NCBI GenBank assembly: GCA_036824465.1
Contig: DAITAC010000090.1
Coordinates: 1 to 16,099, forward strand
From: JAKOQB01 sp036824465
Lineage (GTDB): Bacteria > Pseudomonadota > Gammaproteobacteria > Burkholderiales > Burkholderiaceae_F
DNA length: 16,099 nt
Reading direction: 5' to 3'
The notes beneath the pieces were generated by a model. The model did not search any database. It saw only the letters and a list, made by a program, of their open reading frames with translations, and was not told where the DNA came from. The translations under genes were made by a program, and so were the position numbers. Below are positions 1 through 6,802 of this stretch, in pieces (within the stretch, counting starts at the first letter, position 1; the number at the start of each line of letters is the position of its first letter).

Positions 1-4
1 GCGC

Positions 5-32
5 AAACAGAAAGGGCGCCGCTCGGGCGCCC
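5..32 (-). terminator. Rho-independent terminator of the NHL-repeat gene
   Basis: A 7-bp perfect stem (GGGCGCC at 14-20, GGCGCCC at 26-32) with a 5-nt loop lies 28 bp beyond the stop codon of the minus-strand NHL gene. Read on the minus strand, the hairpin is followed by a T-rich run (TTTCTGTTT), the usual form of an intrinsic terminator. Confidence 0.7.
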
Positions 33-59
33 CTTCCGCGTTGCAGATTTGACTACGTG

Positions 60-1238
60 TCAGCTCTTGGGCCAGGGCACGCCCTGGCTCGGCGCGACTT
101 TGCCGATGCCCTTGAATACGAACTTCTGCAGCCGCTTGCCCTCGTAGGTTTCCGTCGTGTAAATGTTGCCCTTCGAATCGGTGGCGATGCTGTGCACGCC
201 GTAGAACTGCCCCGGCTGACGCCCGCCATCGCCGAAATTGGTGATCTCCTGCAGCGTGTCGCGCACGACGATGCGCACCTTCTCGTTGGTACCGTCGGCG
301 ATGAAGATGAATTTCTGCTGCGGGTCGCGCGAGAACGCCAGATCCCAGGTCGAGCCGGAGCCAAGCGTTTCCTTGGCGAAGAACGCCTCCTTCACAAACG
401 TGCCGTCCGGCTTGAAGACCTGAAGGCGATCGGCCTGCCGGTCACAGACGTAGATGAGCTCGTCATTGCTGCGCTCGACGCAGTGCACCGGATTGCGGAA
501 CTGCTTCGGCGGCGGGGCGCTCGGGTCGTACTTGCCGAGGTCTGCGTCATCCGGCTTGTTGCCGTATGCACCCCAGTAGCGCTTCATCTTGCCGGTGTCG
601 GCATCGAGCACCGCGACCCGTTTGTTGCCATAGCCATCGGCGATGTACGCCTCGTTGGTCTTCGGGTCGACCCAGATCTTGGCCACGCGCCCGAAGTTGT
701 CGGGGTCGTTGCTGCCCTTGTTGCCGCCAAGCTTGCCGACCTGCATCAGGAACTTGCCGTCCTTGGTGAACTTCAGGATGTGCGCATCCTTTTCACCGTT
801 GCCGCCGATCCAGACGTTGCCCTTGTGGTCCACATGCACGCCGTGATTCGACTGCGGCCACTCATAGCCCTGGCCGGGACCGCCCCACGCGCGAACGAGA
901 TTGCCGGCCTGGTCGAAGACGAGGATCGGCGGCGCAGCCGCGCAGCACTCGCCGACTTTGAGTTCCAGTGCGCGCTCGTTCGCGTGCAGCGTGGCCGCGC
1001 CACGATGGATGATCCAAACATGATCCTGATCGTCGACCCAGATGCCGATCGTCATGCCGAGCAGCCAGTGATTGGGCAGCGGCTTGGGCCACAGGGCATC
1101 GACTTCAAAGCGCGGCGCTTCGACCGTGCGGTCCTGCGCATCGGCATAGTTCTGCAGCAAGGCCTGTCCGATACCCAGGCCGGCGATGACAGCAACGAAA
1201 GCTGCGCCGACGATCAGCCTGCGAGAAATGCGAGTCAT
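60..1238 (-). CDS. Exported NHL-repeat (six-bladed beta-propeller) protein
   Basis: A 392-aa protein of unknown specific role. Residues 8-28 form a hydrophobic segment behind a basic N-terminus (RISRR), so it is probably secreted or anchored to the periplasmic face of the membrane. The rest carries repeated NHL/beta-propeller blades, each with a pattern like 'VDxxGNVWIxxxGxxxILKFTKDGKFL'; clear ones fall around residues 105-165, 186-220, 250-282 and 345-376. Proteins of this type act as binding scaffolds or, in rarer cases, as lyases; nothing here identifies a catalytic site. The ATG start at 1238 is supported by a strong AGGGGG Shine-Dalgarno sequence seven bases upstream. The gene stands alone, with its own promoter and terminator, and diverges from the hupE-like gene. 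A link to the aromatic genes is not evident. The propeller fold is fairly secure; the function is open. Confidence 0.8.
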   Translation of the reverse strand: MTRISRRLIVGAAFVAVIAGLGIGQALLQNYADAQDRTVEAPRFEVDALWPKPLPNHWLLGMTIGIWVDDQDHVWIIHRGAATLHANERALELKVGECCAAAPPILVFDQAGNLVRAWGGPGQGYEWPQSNHGVHVDHKGNVWIGGNGEKDAHILKFTKDGKFLMQVGKLGGNKGSNDPDNFGRVAKIWVDPKTNEAYIADGYGNKRVAVLDADTGKMKRYWGAYGNKPDDADLGKYDPSAPPPKQFRNPVHCVERSNDELIYVCDRQADRLQVFKPDGTFVKEAFFAKETLGSGSTWDLAFSRDPQQKFIFIADGTNEKVRIVVRDTLQEITNFGDGGRQPGQFYGVHSIATDSKGNIYTTETYEGKRLQKFVFKGIGKVAPSQGVPWPKS

Positions 1239-1333
1239 GTGATGTCCCCCTGCGATTGATGGCGCGGCAGCGCGCGCCGCCGCTCCTATTGTTCTTCGGT
1301 GTGATCGAGCCTGCCCGATTTCTCGTTGAAACC

Positions 1334-1363
1334 ATTGTAGGCAGGAGCGGAATTGCTTGGCAA
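1334..1363 (-). promoter_or_regulatory. Sigma70-like promoter of the NHL-repeat gene
   Basis: On the minus strand, TTGCCA (1363-1358, five of six matches to TTGACA) and TACAAT (1339-1334, five of six to TATAAT) are separated by 18 bp. Transcription would start near 1327, leaving a leader of roughly 90 bases before the ATG at 1238. Predicted by eye only. Confidence 0.5.
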
Positions 1364-1428
1364 CGATTGTCGACTTCCGCTAAGTTCGGCGGCCGTTGTC
1401 CTGCATTGAGTCTTTGGGAGAGACGATC

Positions 1429-2622
1429 TTGATATCGGGCTGGTCAGCAATCTCGATCACGCAACGCGCGTTTGCGCTATGGGCAATCGCGATCGCGCTG
1501 CTGCTGACGCCCGGGCTCGGCGCCGCGCACGACATACCGAACGATGTGAAGGTGCAGGCGTTCGTGAAGCCCGAGGGCAATCGCCTGCGACTGCTGATGC
1601 GCGTGCCGCTGGCGGCGATGCGCGANNNNNNNNNNNNNNNNNNNNNNNNNNNNNNNNNNNNNNNNNNNNNNNNNNNNNNNNNNNNNNNNNNNNNNNNNNN
1701 NNNNNNNNNNNNNNNNNNNNNNNNNCTGCTCGATGTGCTGCTCGAGTACCCGATCGCTTCCGATCAGTCCAGATTCGCGATCCATCCGCGGCTGGCGCGG
1801 CTGGGACTGCAGGTGGTGATGGCGCTGCGGTTCCTGCCCCCGGGCGGGACGGAGCGGGCCTTCGAACTGCACGGCGATCCGGGCGTCGTGCAGCTCGACC
1901 CGCGCTGGCATCAGACGGCGCTGCGTTTCGTCGAACTCGGCATATGGCACATCCTCGACGGTACCGACCACCTGCTGTTCATCGCGTGCCTGGTGATTCC
2001 GTTCCGGCGGCTGCGGCCCCTGGTGATGATTGCAACTGCTTTCACCGTCGCGCATTCGATCACGCTGATCTCGGCCGCGTTTGGCCTCGGGCCGGAAGGA
2101 CTGTGGTTCCCACCGCTGGTCGAAACGCTGATCGCGGCCTCGATCGTCTACATGGCGCTCGAAAACATCGTCGGCAGCAACCTGCGTCGCCGCTGGATCG
2201 CTGCCTTTGTCTTCGGGCTGATACATGGCTTCGGCTTTGCCTTCGCGCTGCGCGAGTCGTTGCAGTTCGCGGGTTCGCATCTCGTGACTTCGCTGCTGGC
2301 GTTCAACGCCGGCGTCGAAATCGGCCAGGTTGCCGTACTGCTCGTGCTGGTTCCTATGCTGAGTACTGTCTTCCGCTATCTGCCCGAGCGCATCGGCACC
2401 ATCATCCTTTCTGCGCTGGTGGCTCACACCGGCTGGCACTGGATGCTCGAACGCGGCGCCCAATGGCGCAAGTTTCCATTGCCCACGCTCGACGCCGCCG
2501 CAGCCGCAAGTCTTCTGCGCTGGCTAATGGTTGCGGCGGTGCTGGCCGGCCTCATCTGGCTCCTGGACGGGTGGTTGACGCGCTGGATGCGGCGCGCCGA
2601 TGCATCCGGCGAACAACGCTGA
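1429..2622 (+). CDS. HupE/UreJ-type membrane protein (interrupted by assembly gap)
   Basis: A polytopic membrane protein of the HupE/UreJ family, whose better-known members are nickel or cobalt permeases serving hydrogenase and urease. The TTG at 1429 is preferred because GGAGA lies seven bases upstream; other in-frame TTGs occur at 1396 and 1414. A signal peptide (hydrophobic stretch ending in 'GLGAAHD') opens the protein, followed by a soluble periplasmic part and then a run of membrane segments. Family marks are visible after the gap: 'HILDGTDHLLFI', with the conserved His and Asp-His, then 'GLIHGFGFAFAL' and 'AHTGWHWM'. A block of 100 Ns (1626-1725) removes part of the periplasmic domain. 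The frames on both sides agree nominally, but the true gap length is unknown, so residue numbers after it are unreliable. From memory of similar proteins, more than 33 residues are probably missing. The substrate is not known, and no hydrogenase or urease gene is nearby. The gene converges on the Rrf2 gene, leaving only 9 bp between stops. Confidence 0.75.
   Translation: MISGWSAISITQRAFALWAIAIALLLTPGLGAAHDIPNDVKVQAFVKPEGNRLRLLMRVPLAAMRXXXXXXXXXXXXXXXXXXXXXXXXXXXXXXXXXXLLDVLLEYPIASDQSRFAIHPRLARLGLQVVMALRFLPPGGTERAFELHGDPGVVQLDPRWHQTALRFVELGIWHILDGTDHLLFIACLVIPFRRLRPLVMIATAFTVAHSITLISAAFGLGPEGLWFPPLVETLIAASIVYMALENIVGSNLRRRWIAAFVFGLIHGFGFAFALRESLQFAGSHLVTSLLAFNAGVEIGQVAVLLVLVPMLSTVFRYLPERIGTIILSALVAHTGWHWMLERGAQWRKFPLPTLDAAAAASLLRWLMVAAVLAGLIWLLDGWLTRWMRRADASGEQR
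1626..1725. other. Assembly gap 1 (100 Ns) inside the hupE-like gene
   Basis: Exactly 100 Ns, a typical placeholder for a gap of unknown size. The flanking sequences show no shared terminal repeat, unlike gap 2, so real sequence is probably missing here. Confidence 0.98.
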
Positions 2623-2631
2623 GAACAGCTT

Positions 2632-3075
2632 TCAGGCCGGCTTGTCCTGATCCGATTTGCTCGCGGTCTGCTGCCGCTCCACCAGCCGCAGCATCGTCGA
2701 CAGCGTGATCGAGCCGAATGTCGCCTTTGCCAGCTCGTCGATCTCCGACAGCACCGCGGCGAGCGCCCGCTCGACCGCCGTGACCTCCTTGCCTTCCGTG
2801 CGCGCCGCGACGGCCGGACTGAGGTCCTCGAACAGGTGAATGATGTCCATCAGTGTCACACGTCGCGGGTTGGCGGCAAAACGGTAGCCGCCCCCAACAC
2901 CGCGCACGGATTCCACGATGCCGGCGCGCGCCAGCTCGGACAGCACCTTGGCCAGGTGGTGCGGCGACACGTCGTATTTCTCGGCGATCTCGGAGGCGGG
3001 AATGTGGCGCGTGGGATCGCGCGCGAACTCGAGCACGCTGAAAAGCGCCAGCGAGGTGTTCGTCTGCAGCCTCAT
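2632..3075 (-). CDS. Rrf2-family transcriptional regulator lacking cysteines
   Basis: A 147-aa regulator of the Rrf2 family (relatives include IscR, NsrR and CymR). The winged helix-turn-helix occupies about residues 8-68: the recognition region is 'IPASEIAEKYDVSPHHLAKVL' in two halves (25-45), and the wing has the family hallmark 'RGVGGGYRFA' (58-67). A dimerisation helix follows (about 98-118). The protein contains no cysteine at all, so it cannot hold an Fe-S cluster through the three-Cys motif used by NsrR and IscR; another ligand or partner must set its activity. The ATG at 3075 lies 15 bp after the GNAT stop codon, so the two genes form a minus-strand pair. The pair diverges from the ferredoxin/ligase/hcr operon, with a palindrome between them that is a plausible binding site. 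Local autoregulation and control of that operon are inferred. Confidence 0.88.
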   Translation of the reverse strand: MRLQTNTSLALFSVLEFARDPTRHIPASEIAEKYDVSPHHLAKVLSELARAGIVESVRGVGGGYRFAANPRRVTLMDIIHLFEDLSPAVAARTEGKEVTAVERALAAVLSEIDELAKATFGSITLSTMLRLVERQQTASKSDQDKPA

Positions 3076-3090
3076 ACAGCCCGCTCGGGT

Positions 3091-3576
3091 TCACGCATCG
3101 AGGTCCATCTCCAGCGGGATCAGCGATCCGGCCATCATTCCCTGGCTGCGGAAGAACGACAGGATGAGTGTGTTTTCGCGTGCCAGCATGGTCCGCATCT
3201 TGCGTACCCCGGCGCGCCGGAAGCTTGCCTCGAGCGCCTGCAGCAGCCGGGTGCCGACGCCGGCGAGCCGCACTTCCGGATCGACGTTGATGGCGAACAC
3301 CCAGCCGCACGGCGGCGAGCCGAATTCCCAGTCGCGCACCTCGCCGATCACAAAGCCGACCACACGGCGGTCGCTCACGGCGACCAGGAACTGTCGCTGG
3401 TGTTCGCCGGCCGTTCCATAGCGGCGAAAGACGGAACGCCAGTAGCTTTGCTTCTCCAGGCCGGTCACGGTGGCGTCGATCGCGATCACCTGATCGAGGT
3501 CGCCACGCCGGACCGGCCTGACGGTGATCGGGTCGTTCGCTGCTTCGGTTTTCCGGTCTGGCGGGTTCTTGGCCAC
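3091..3576 (-). CDS. GNAT-family N-acetyltransferase, Rrf2-linked
   Basis: A single-domain GNAT protein of about 161 aa that would move an acyl group from acyl-CoA to an unknown amine. The acetyl-CoA-binding motif A is visible as 'INVDPEVRLAGVGTRLL' (about residues 96-112), preceded by strand beta-4. The open frame extends back to 3915, but that would run through the divergent promoter and into the ferredoxin gene. The GTG at 3576 is therefore the most reasonable start and gives a normal GNAT length; its Shine-Dalgarno sequence is weak. The N-terminus 'ITVRPVRRGDLDQVIAID' closely resembles both domains of the tandem GNAT at 11246-12286, so all three belong to one subfamily. It lies just upstream of the Rrf2 gene in the same direction. 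It could modify the regulator or a pathway enzyme, but that is a guess. Confidence 0.75.
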   Translation of the reverse strand: MAKNPPDRKTEAANDPITVRPVRRGDLDQVIAIDATVTGLEKQSYWRSVFRRYGTAGEHQRQFLVAVSDRRVVGFVIGEVRDWEFGSPPCGWVFAINVDPEVRLAGVGTRLLQALEASFRRAGVRKMRTMLARENTLILSFFRSQGMMAGSLIPLEMDLDA

Positions 3577-3591
3577 TGGCGCCCGAAAAGA

Positions 3592-3605
3592 ATGAACTAG
3601 ATCAA
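3592..3605 (+). promoter_or_regulatory. Weak FNR/DNR-like box in the divergent promoter
   Basis: Read on the minus strand, TTGAT-CTAG-TTCAT matches the TTGAT-N4-ATCAA consensus at eight of ten positions. Its centre (3598.5) is 41.5 bp upstream of a start site near 3640, which would fit the CAGAAT -10 candidate at 3628-3633. That is the geometry of a class II FNR-activated promoter for the plus-strand operon. A suggestive site only. Confidence 0.35.
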
Positions 3606-3609
3606 AAGA

Positions 3610-3615
3610 ATTATC
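3610..3615 (-). promoter_or_regulatory. Candidate -10 element for the GNAT-Rrf2 pair
   Basis: On the minus strand this reads GATAAT, five of six matches to TATAAT, and would start transcription about 27 bases before the GTG at 3576. No good -35 is seen; the neighbouring palindrome would fill the spacer, as expected for a repressed promoter. Confidence 0.35.
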
Positions 3616-3617
3616 GT

Positions 3618-3633
3618 ATTTCGGTACCAGAAT
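3618..3633. promoter_or_regulatory. Candidate Rrf2 operator, divergent promoter copy
   Basis: A 16-bp imperfect palindrome centred on GGTACC: ATT, two mismatched bases, GGTACC, two mismatched bases, AAT (six of eight pairs). It contains the 11-mer GGTACCAGAAT (3623-3633), which recurs at 10689-10699 before the hemerythrin operon. It overlaps the candidate -10 of the plus-strand operon and lies just upstream of the candidate -10 for the Rrf2 pair. A local Rrf2 operator is inferred. Confidence 0.55.
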
Positions 3634-3781
3634 GTACTTGGTCGGAATGTTATCTGCTTCCAAGCGGGGGCTCCAGAGCGGCCGAGGCCGCAACTTGAAA
3701 GGTCCACCTTGAAAGCCACACAGCTCGCGGCCAGGACGCACAAGGCCGGTATTGCCTGAGCGTGATGAACAGGAGGAGTGC

Positions 3782-4432
3782 ATGACACGTTGGGCGATGG
3801 TCGCCGACTTGCGTCGGTGTGTGGGCTGCCAGACCTGTACTGCGGCTTGCAAGGTCACCAACGCCACGTCCCCGGGCGTGCAGTGGCGGCGCGTGCTCGA
3901 CATGGAGTTCGGCATCTACCCGGATGTCCAGCGCGTCTTCGTGCCGGTCAGTTGCCAGCACTGCGATGAGCCGGCCTGCATGGACGTCTGCCCGACGAAG
4001 GCCACGAAGAAGCGCGCCGACGGCATTGTCACCATCGACTACGACCTGTGCATCGGCTGCGCGTACTGCGCGATCGCCTGCCCATACCAGCAGCGCTACA
4101 AGACGGCGCGTCCCACGTACGCGTACGGCGAAGCAACAGAAAGCGAAACGCAGCGCTTCGATGGCGCGCGCATGGCCGTCGCCACCAAGTGCACGTTCTG
4201 CGTCGATCGCATCGACGCCGGGATCGCGAAGGGACTGAAGCCCGGGGTTGATCCCGAGGCCACGCCGGCATGCGTGAATTCCTGCATCACCAATGCGCTT
4301 GCCTGTGGGGATCTGGAGGACCCGGACAGCAATGTCTCGCGTCTGCTGGCCGAGAACCAGCACTTCCGCATGCATGAGGAACTCGGCACCGGGCCGGGCT
4401 TTTTCTACATCTGGGACAGGGAGACCGCATGA
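3782..4432 (+). CDS. Four-cluster ferredoxin-like subunit (PadC/DmsB/NrfC type)
   Basis: A 216-aa electron-transfer protein with sixteen cysteines in the arrangement of the Fe-S subunits of complex iron-sulfur molybdoenzymes, enough for four [4Fe-4S] clusters. The groups are C13/C16/C19/C23, C58/C61/C66/C70, C90/C93/C96/C100 and C137/C140/C164/C168. There is no signal peptide. The ATG at 3782 is preceded by AGGAGG with five-base spacing, so an upstream in-frame ATG at 3752 is rejected. It overlaps the next gene by ATGA and begins the operon that contains the ligase and hcrCAB. In that context the closest functional match is probably PadC of phenylacetyl-CoA:acceptor oxidoreductase, but a DmsB-like role is equally compatible with the sequence. 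The matching catalytic molybdenum subunit is not in this window. Family assignment is secure; the partner is not known. Confidence 0.85.
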   Translation: MTRWAMVADLRRCVGCQTCTAACKVTNATSPGVQWRRVLDMEFGIYPDVQRVFVPVSCQHCDEPACMDVCPTKATKKRADGIVTIDYDLCIGCAYCAIACPYQQRYKTARPTYAYGEATESETQRFDGARMAVATKCTFCVDRIDAGIAKGLKPGVDPEATPACVNSCITNALACGDLEDPDSNVSRLLAENQHFRMHEELGTGPGFFYIWDRETA

Positions 4433-5274
4433 ACTACGGCCCGAAGCCCTGGCAACAGACCCAATGGGACTGGCGCGCCGCCGGCAACTTCATCTGCGGC
4501 GGCGCCGGCAGCGGACTGATCGTGTTCGCCGCACTGTCGGGCGCAAGCGGCATCGGGATGGTGTCGCTGATGCTGGCAGGACTCGGCCTGATCGGCCTGG
4601 GGTTGCTGTTCGTGTGGCTCGAGATCGGACGGCCGCTGCGTGCGTTCAATGTGTTCGTCAATCCGCGCACGTCGTGGATGTCGCGCGAGGCGATCAGCGC
4701 GACGCTGCTCTTTCCGGCGGGCCTGGCGGCGCTGCTGATCGCGCCGGGTTTCGTCTGGCTCGCGGCTGCGTTGGCGCTGGCGTTCGTCTATTGCCAGAGC
4801 CGGATGGTGCATGCGTCAAAGGGAATTCCGGCCTGGCGTGAACCGTTGACGGTGCCGCTGATGATCGTCACCGGCTTGACTGAGGGAGGCGGTCTGTTCT
4901 GGCTCGCTGCCGCCTGGCATGGTGCTGGAAGTCTGCTGCTGATGGTGCTGTTCGGCGCGTTGGTGCTCACGCGTGCTCTGGTGTGGCGTGCGTGGCGTCG
5001 CCGCCTGGATGCAAGCGCAGCCCCGCGCGCACTGGCCCCGATCGACACCGCGGGCCGAGCGCTTCATCTCGCCGGCACGTGGCTGCCGCTGGCTGCGATC
5101 GTGCTTGCGGCGAGCGCGCTGCTGGGCGCGGCTGCGGCGGCAGCGCTGATGGCGACGGCCGGACTGCTCGCCGCGCTGGCGGGTGCCTGGTTCAAGTTCA
5201 CGCTGATCACGCGCGGAGGATTCAACCAGGGCTTCGCGCTGACGCATCTGCCGATTCGCGGCGCGCGGCGATAA
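4429..5274 (+). CDS. NrfD/DmsC-like membrane subunit (PadD-like)
   Basis: A 281-aa integral membrane protein with about eight hydrophobic segments, the typical size and shape of NrfD/DmsC-type quinone-reactive anchors. Recognisable features are the N-terminal 'NFICGGAGSGLIVFAAL', the loop 'WLEIGRPLRAFNVFVNPRTSWMSREA' (read in two parts), and the C-terminal 'FKFTLITRGGFNQGFAL'. It would sit in the cytoplasmic membrane and exchange electrons between the ferredoxin-like subunit and the quinone pool. The start codon overlaps the previous stop (ATGA), so the two are translationally coupled. The next gene, the CoA ligase, starts 23 bp downstream. In Azoarcus-type bacteria a pair like this (PadC-PadD) works with PadB in oxidising phenylacetyl-CoA. 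Here no PadB is present, so the role in this operon remains to be defined. Confidence 0.78.
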   Translation: MNYGPKPWQQTQWDWRAAGNFICGGAGSGLIVFAALSGASGIGMVSLMLAGLGLIGLGLLFVWLEIGRPLRAFNVFVNPRTSWMSREAISATLLFPAGLAALLIAPGFVWLAAALALAFVYCQSRMVHASKGIPAWREPLTVPLMIVTGLTEGGGLFWLAAAWHGAGSLLLMVLFGALVLTRALVWRAWRRRLDASAAPRALAPIDTAGRALHLAGTWLPLAAIVLAASALLGAAAAAALMATAGLLAALAGAWFKFTLITRGGFNQGFALTHLPIRGARR

Positions 5275-5297
5275 GCGGTCGAGACCTCCCCCGACCC

Positions 5298-6802
5298 ATG
5301 GCTGCGATCCTGCACGCGTCTGCCGGCGTCGACGCCGGGAAGCGTGTGCGCCGATTCATGCATCTGCAGCATGAAACGATGCCGCGCCGGCAGCTTGCGC
5401 AACTCCAGCTTGCGCGCTTGCGTGCCACGGTGAGAAATGCCTACGACCATGTGCCACTGCATCGGGCGCGACTCGATGCGGCAGGTATCGCGCCCGACGA
5501 CATCCGCCGCCTCGACGAAATACGACATCTGCCGTTCACCCTGAAAACCGATCTGCGCGACCAGTATCCATTTGGTCTGCTCGCGCGGCCGCGCGCGGAA
5601 CTCACGCGGCTGCATGCTTCTTCCGGGACCACCTGCAAGCCGACCGTGGTCGGCTACACGAAGCAGGACGTCGATCACTGGGCGGACTTGATGGCGCGCT
5701 CGCTGTTTGCGGCGGGCGTGCGGCGCGGCGACACGTTTCACAACGCCCTCGGATACGGTCTTTTCACCGGCGGACTTGGCATGCACTATGGCGCTGAGCG
5801 GCTCGGCGCCGTCGTGGTGCCGATCTCGGGTGGCTCGACCGAACGGCAGGTGGCGTTGATCGTCGACTTCAAGCCACGCGTGATGTGTGCGACGCCGTCG
5901 TACGCGCTGGTGATTGCCGAGGNNNNNNNNNNNNNNNNNNNNNNNNNNNNNNNNNNNNNNNNNNNNNNNNNNNNNNNNNNNNNNNNNNNNNNNNNNNNNN
6001 NNNNNNNNNNNNNNNNNNNNNNTTCAAGCCACGCGTGATGTGTGCGACGCCGTCGTACGCGCTGGTGATTGCCGAGGCTGCCGAAAAACAGGGGATCGAC
6101 CTGCGCTCCAGTGCGCTCGAAGTCGGACTTTTTGGCGGTGAACCGTGGAGCGCAGCGATGCGCGCTGAAATCGAAGCGCGGCTTGGACTGAAGGCATTCG
6201 ACGTCTACGGCCTGTCCGAGATCATGGGACCGGGTGTCGCCTGCGAATGCGAGTGCCAGAATGGACTGCACGGCTGGGAGGATCACTTCCTGTTCGAGGT
6301 CATCGACCCCGATACCGGGCGGGTGCTTCCCGAAGGCGCCGTTGGCGAGCTCGTGATCACCACGCTGACCAAGGAAGCGCTGCCGATGCTGCGCTATCGC
6401 ACGCGCGACATCACCCGCATCACGACGGCGCCATGCGACTGCGGCCGCACGCATTTGCGCATCCTGCGCATCAGCGGGCGCGACGACGACATGTTGATCG
6501 TGCGCGGCGTCAACATTCATCCGTCGCAGATCGAGGCGGTGCTCGCGGACCGGCCACGGATCGCACCACACTGCCAACTCATCGTTGATCGCCGCGGCGC
6601 GCTTGACCAGTTGACCGTCGAAGTCGAGGCCCTGCCGGGCTTGGCGGCCTCGGACTTTGCCGAGATTGCTTACGATGTCGCACATCACATCAAGTCGATG
6701 ATCGACGTCAGCGCCGAGGTGCACGTCAGATCATCGGGAGAAATTCCGAGCTTTGACGGCAAGGCGGTGCGCGTACGCGATCTGCGACCCAAGGCGTCAT
6801 GA
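5298..6802 (+). CDS. PaaK-type aryl-CoA ligase (phenylacetate-CoA ligase family), split by a false gap
   Basis: An AMP-forming ligase that would activate an aromatic acid to its CoA thioester with ATP. Family motifs: the N-terminal 'ETMPRRQLAQLQLARLR', the phosphate loop 'SSGTTCKPTVVGYT' (108-121), 'DVYGLSEIMGPGVACEC', 'WEDHFLFEVIDPDTG', 'MLRYRTRDITRI' and 'GRDDDMLIVRGVNIHPSQIE'. The phosphate loop has Cys113 where Gly is usual. The 100-N block is an artefact: the 55 bp before it are repeated exactly after it. Removing 155 bp (5923-6077) restores one frame of 450 codons (449 aa), a normal length for the family. The ATG at 5298 lacks a good Shine-Dalgarno sequence; the ATG at 5358 would give 429 aa and also fits relatives. 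The stop overlaps hcrC by ATGA. Given hcrCAB next door, 4-hydroxybenzoate is a plausible substrate, although the known 4-hydroxybenzoate-CoA ligases belong to another subfamily; phenylacetate or hydroxyphenylacetate are alternatives. Confidence 0.85.
5868..5922 (+). repeat. 55-bp direct repeat, left copy (assembly overlap)
   Basis: The last 55 bp before gap 2 are identical to the first 55 bp after it (6023-6077). This is the signature of two contigs ending in a shared assembly k-mer, not of a biological repeat. Confidence 0.95.
5923..6022. other. Assembly gap 2 (100 Ns), an artefact between overlapping contigs
   Basis: Exactly 100 Ns flanked by the same 55-bp sequence on both sides. Merging the copies restores the ligase reading frame, so little or no sequence is probably missing. 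Confidence 0.95.
6023..6077 (+). repeat. 55-bp direct repeat, right copy (assembly overlap)
   Basis: Exact second copy of 5868-5922. It encodes the ligase residues from 'FKPRVMCATPSYA' to 'LVIAE', which appear once in an intact protein. Confidence 0.95.

Noticed and set aside
57..1259. A 400-codon plus-strand open frame opposite the NHL gene
   Set aside because: It is the mirror of a real gene in GC-rich DNA. It has no recognisable domains, while the opposite strand has a signal peptide, beta-propeller repeats, promoter, ribosome site and terminator.
2836..3600. A 254-codon plus-strand open frame over the Rrf2 and GNAT genes
   Set aside because: The protein has no family features, and the minus strand encodes two well-recognised proteins over the same DNA.
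3577..3915. N-terminal extension of the minus-strand GNAT gene
   Set aside because: It would cross the divergent promoter with its palindrome and overlap the start of the ferredoxin-like gene; the GTG at 3576 gives a normal GNAT length.
5868..6077. The 55-bp direct repeat as a biological duplication or mobile-element target site
   Set aside because: It exactly flanks an N block, and collapsing it restores the frame, which points to an assembly overlap.
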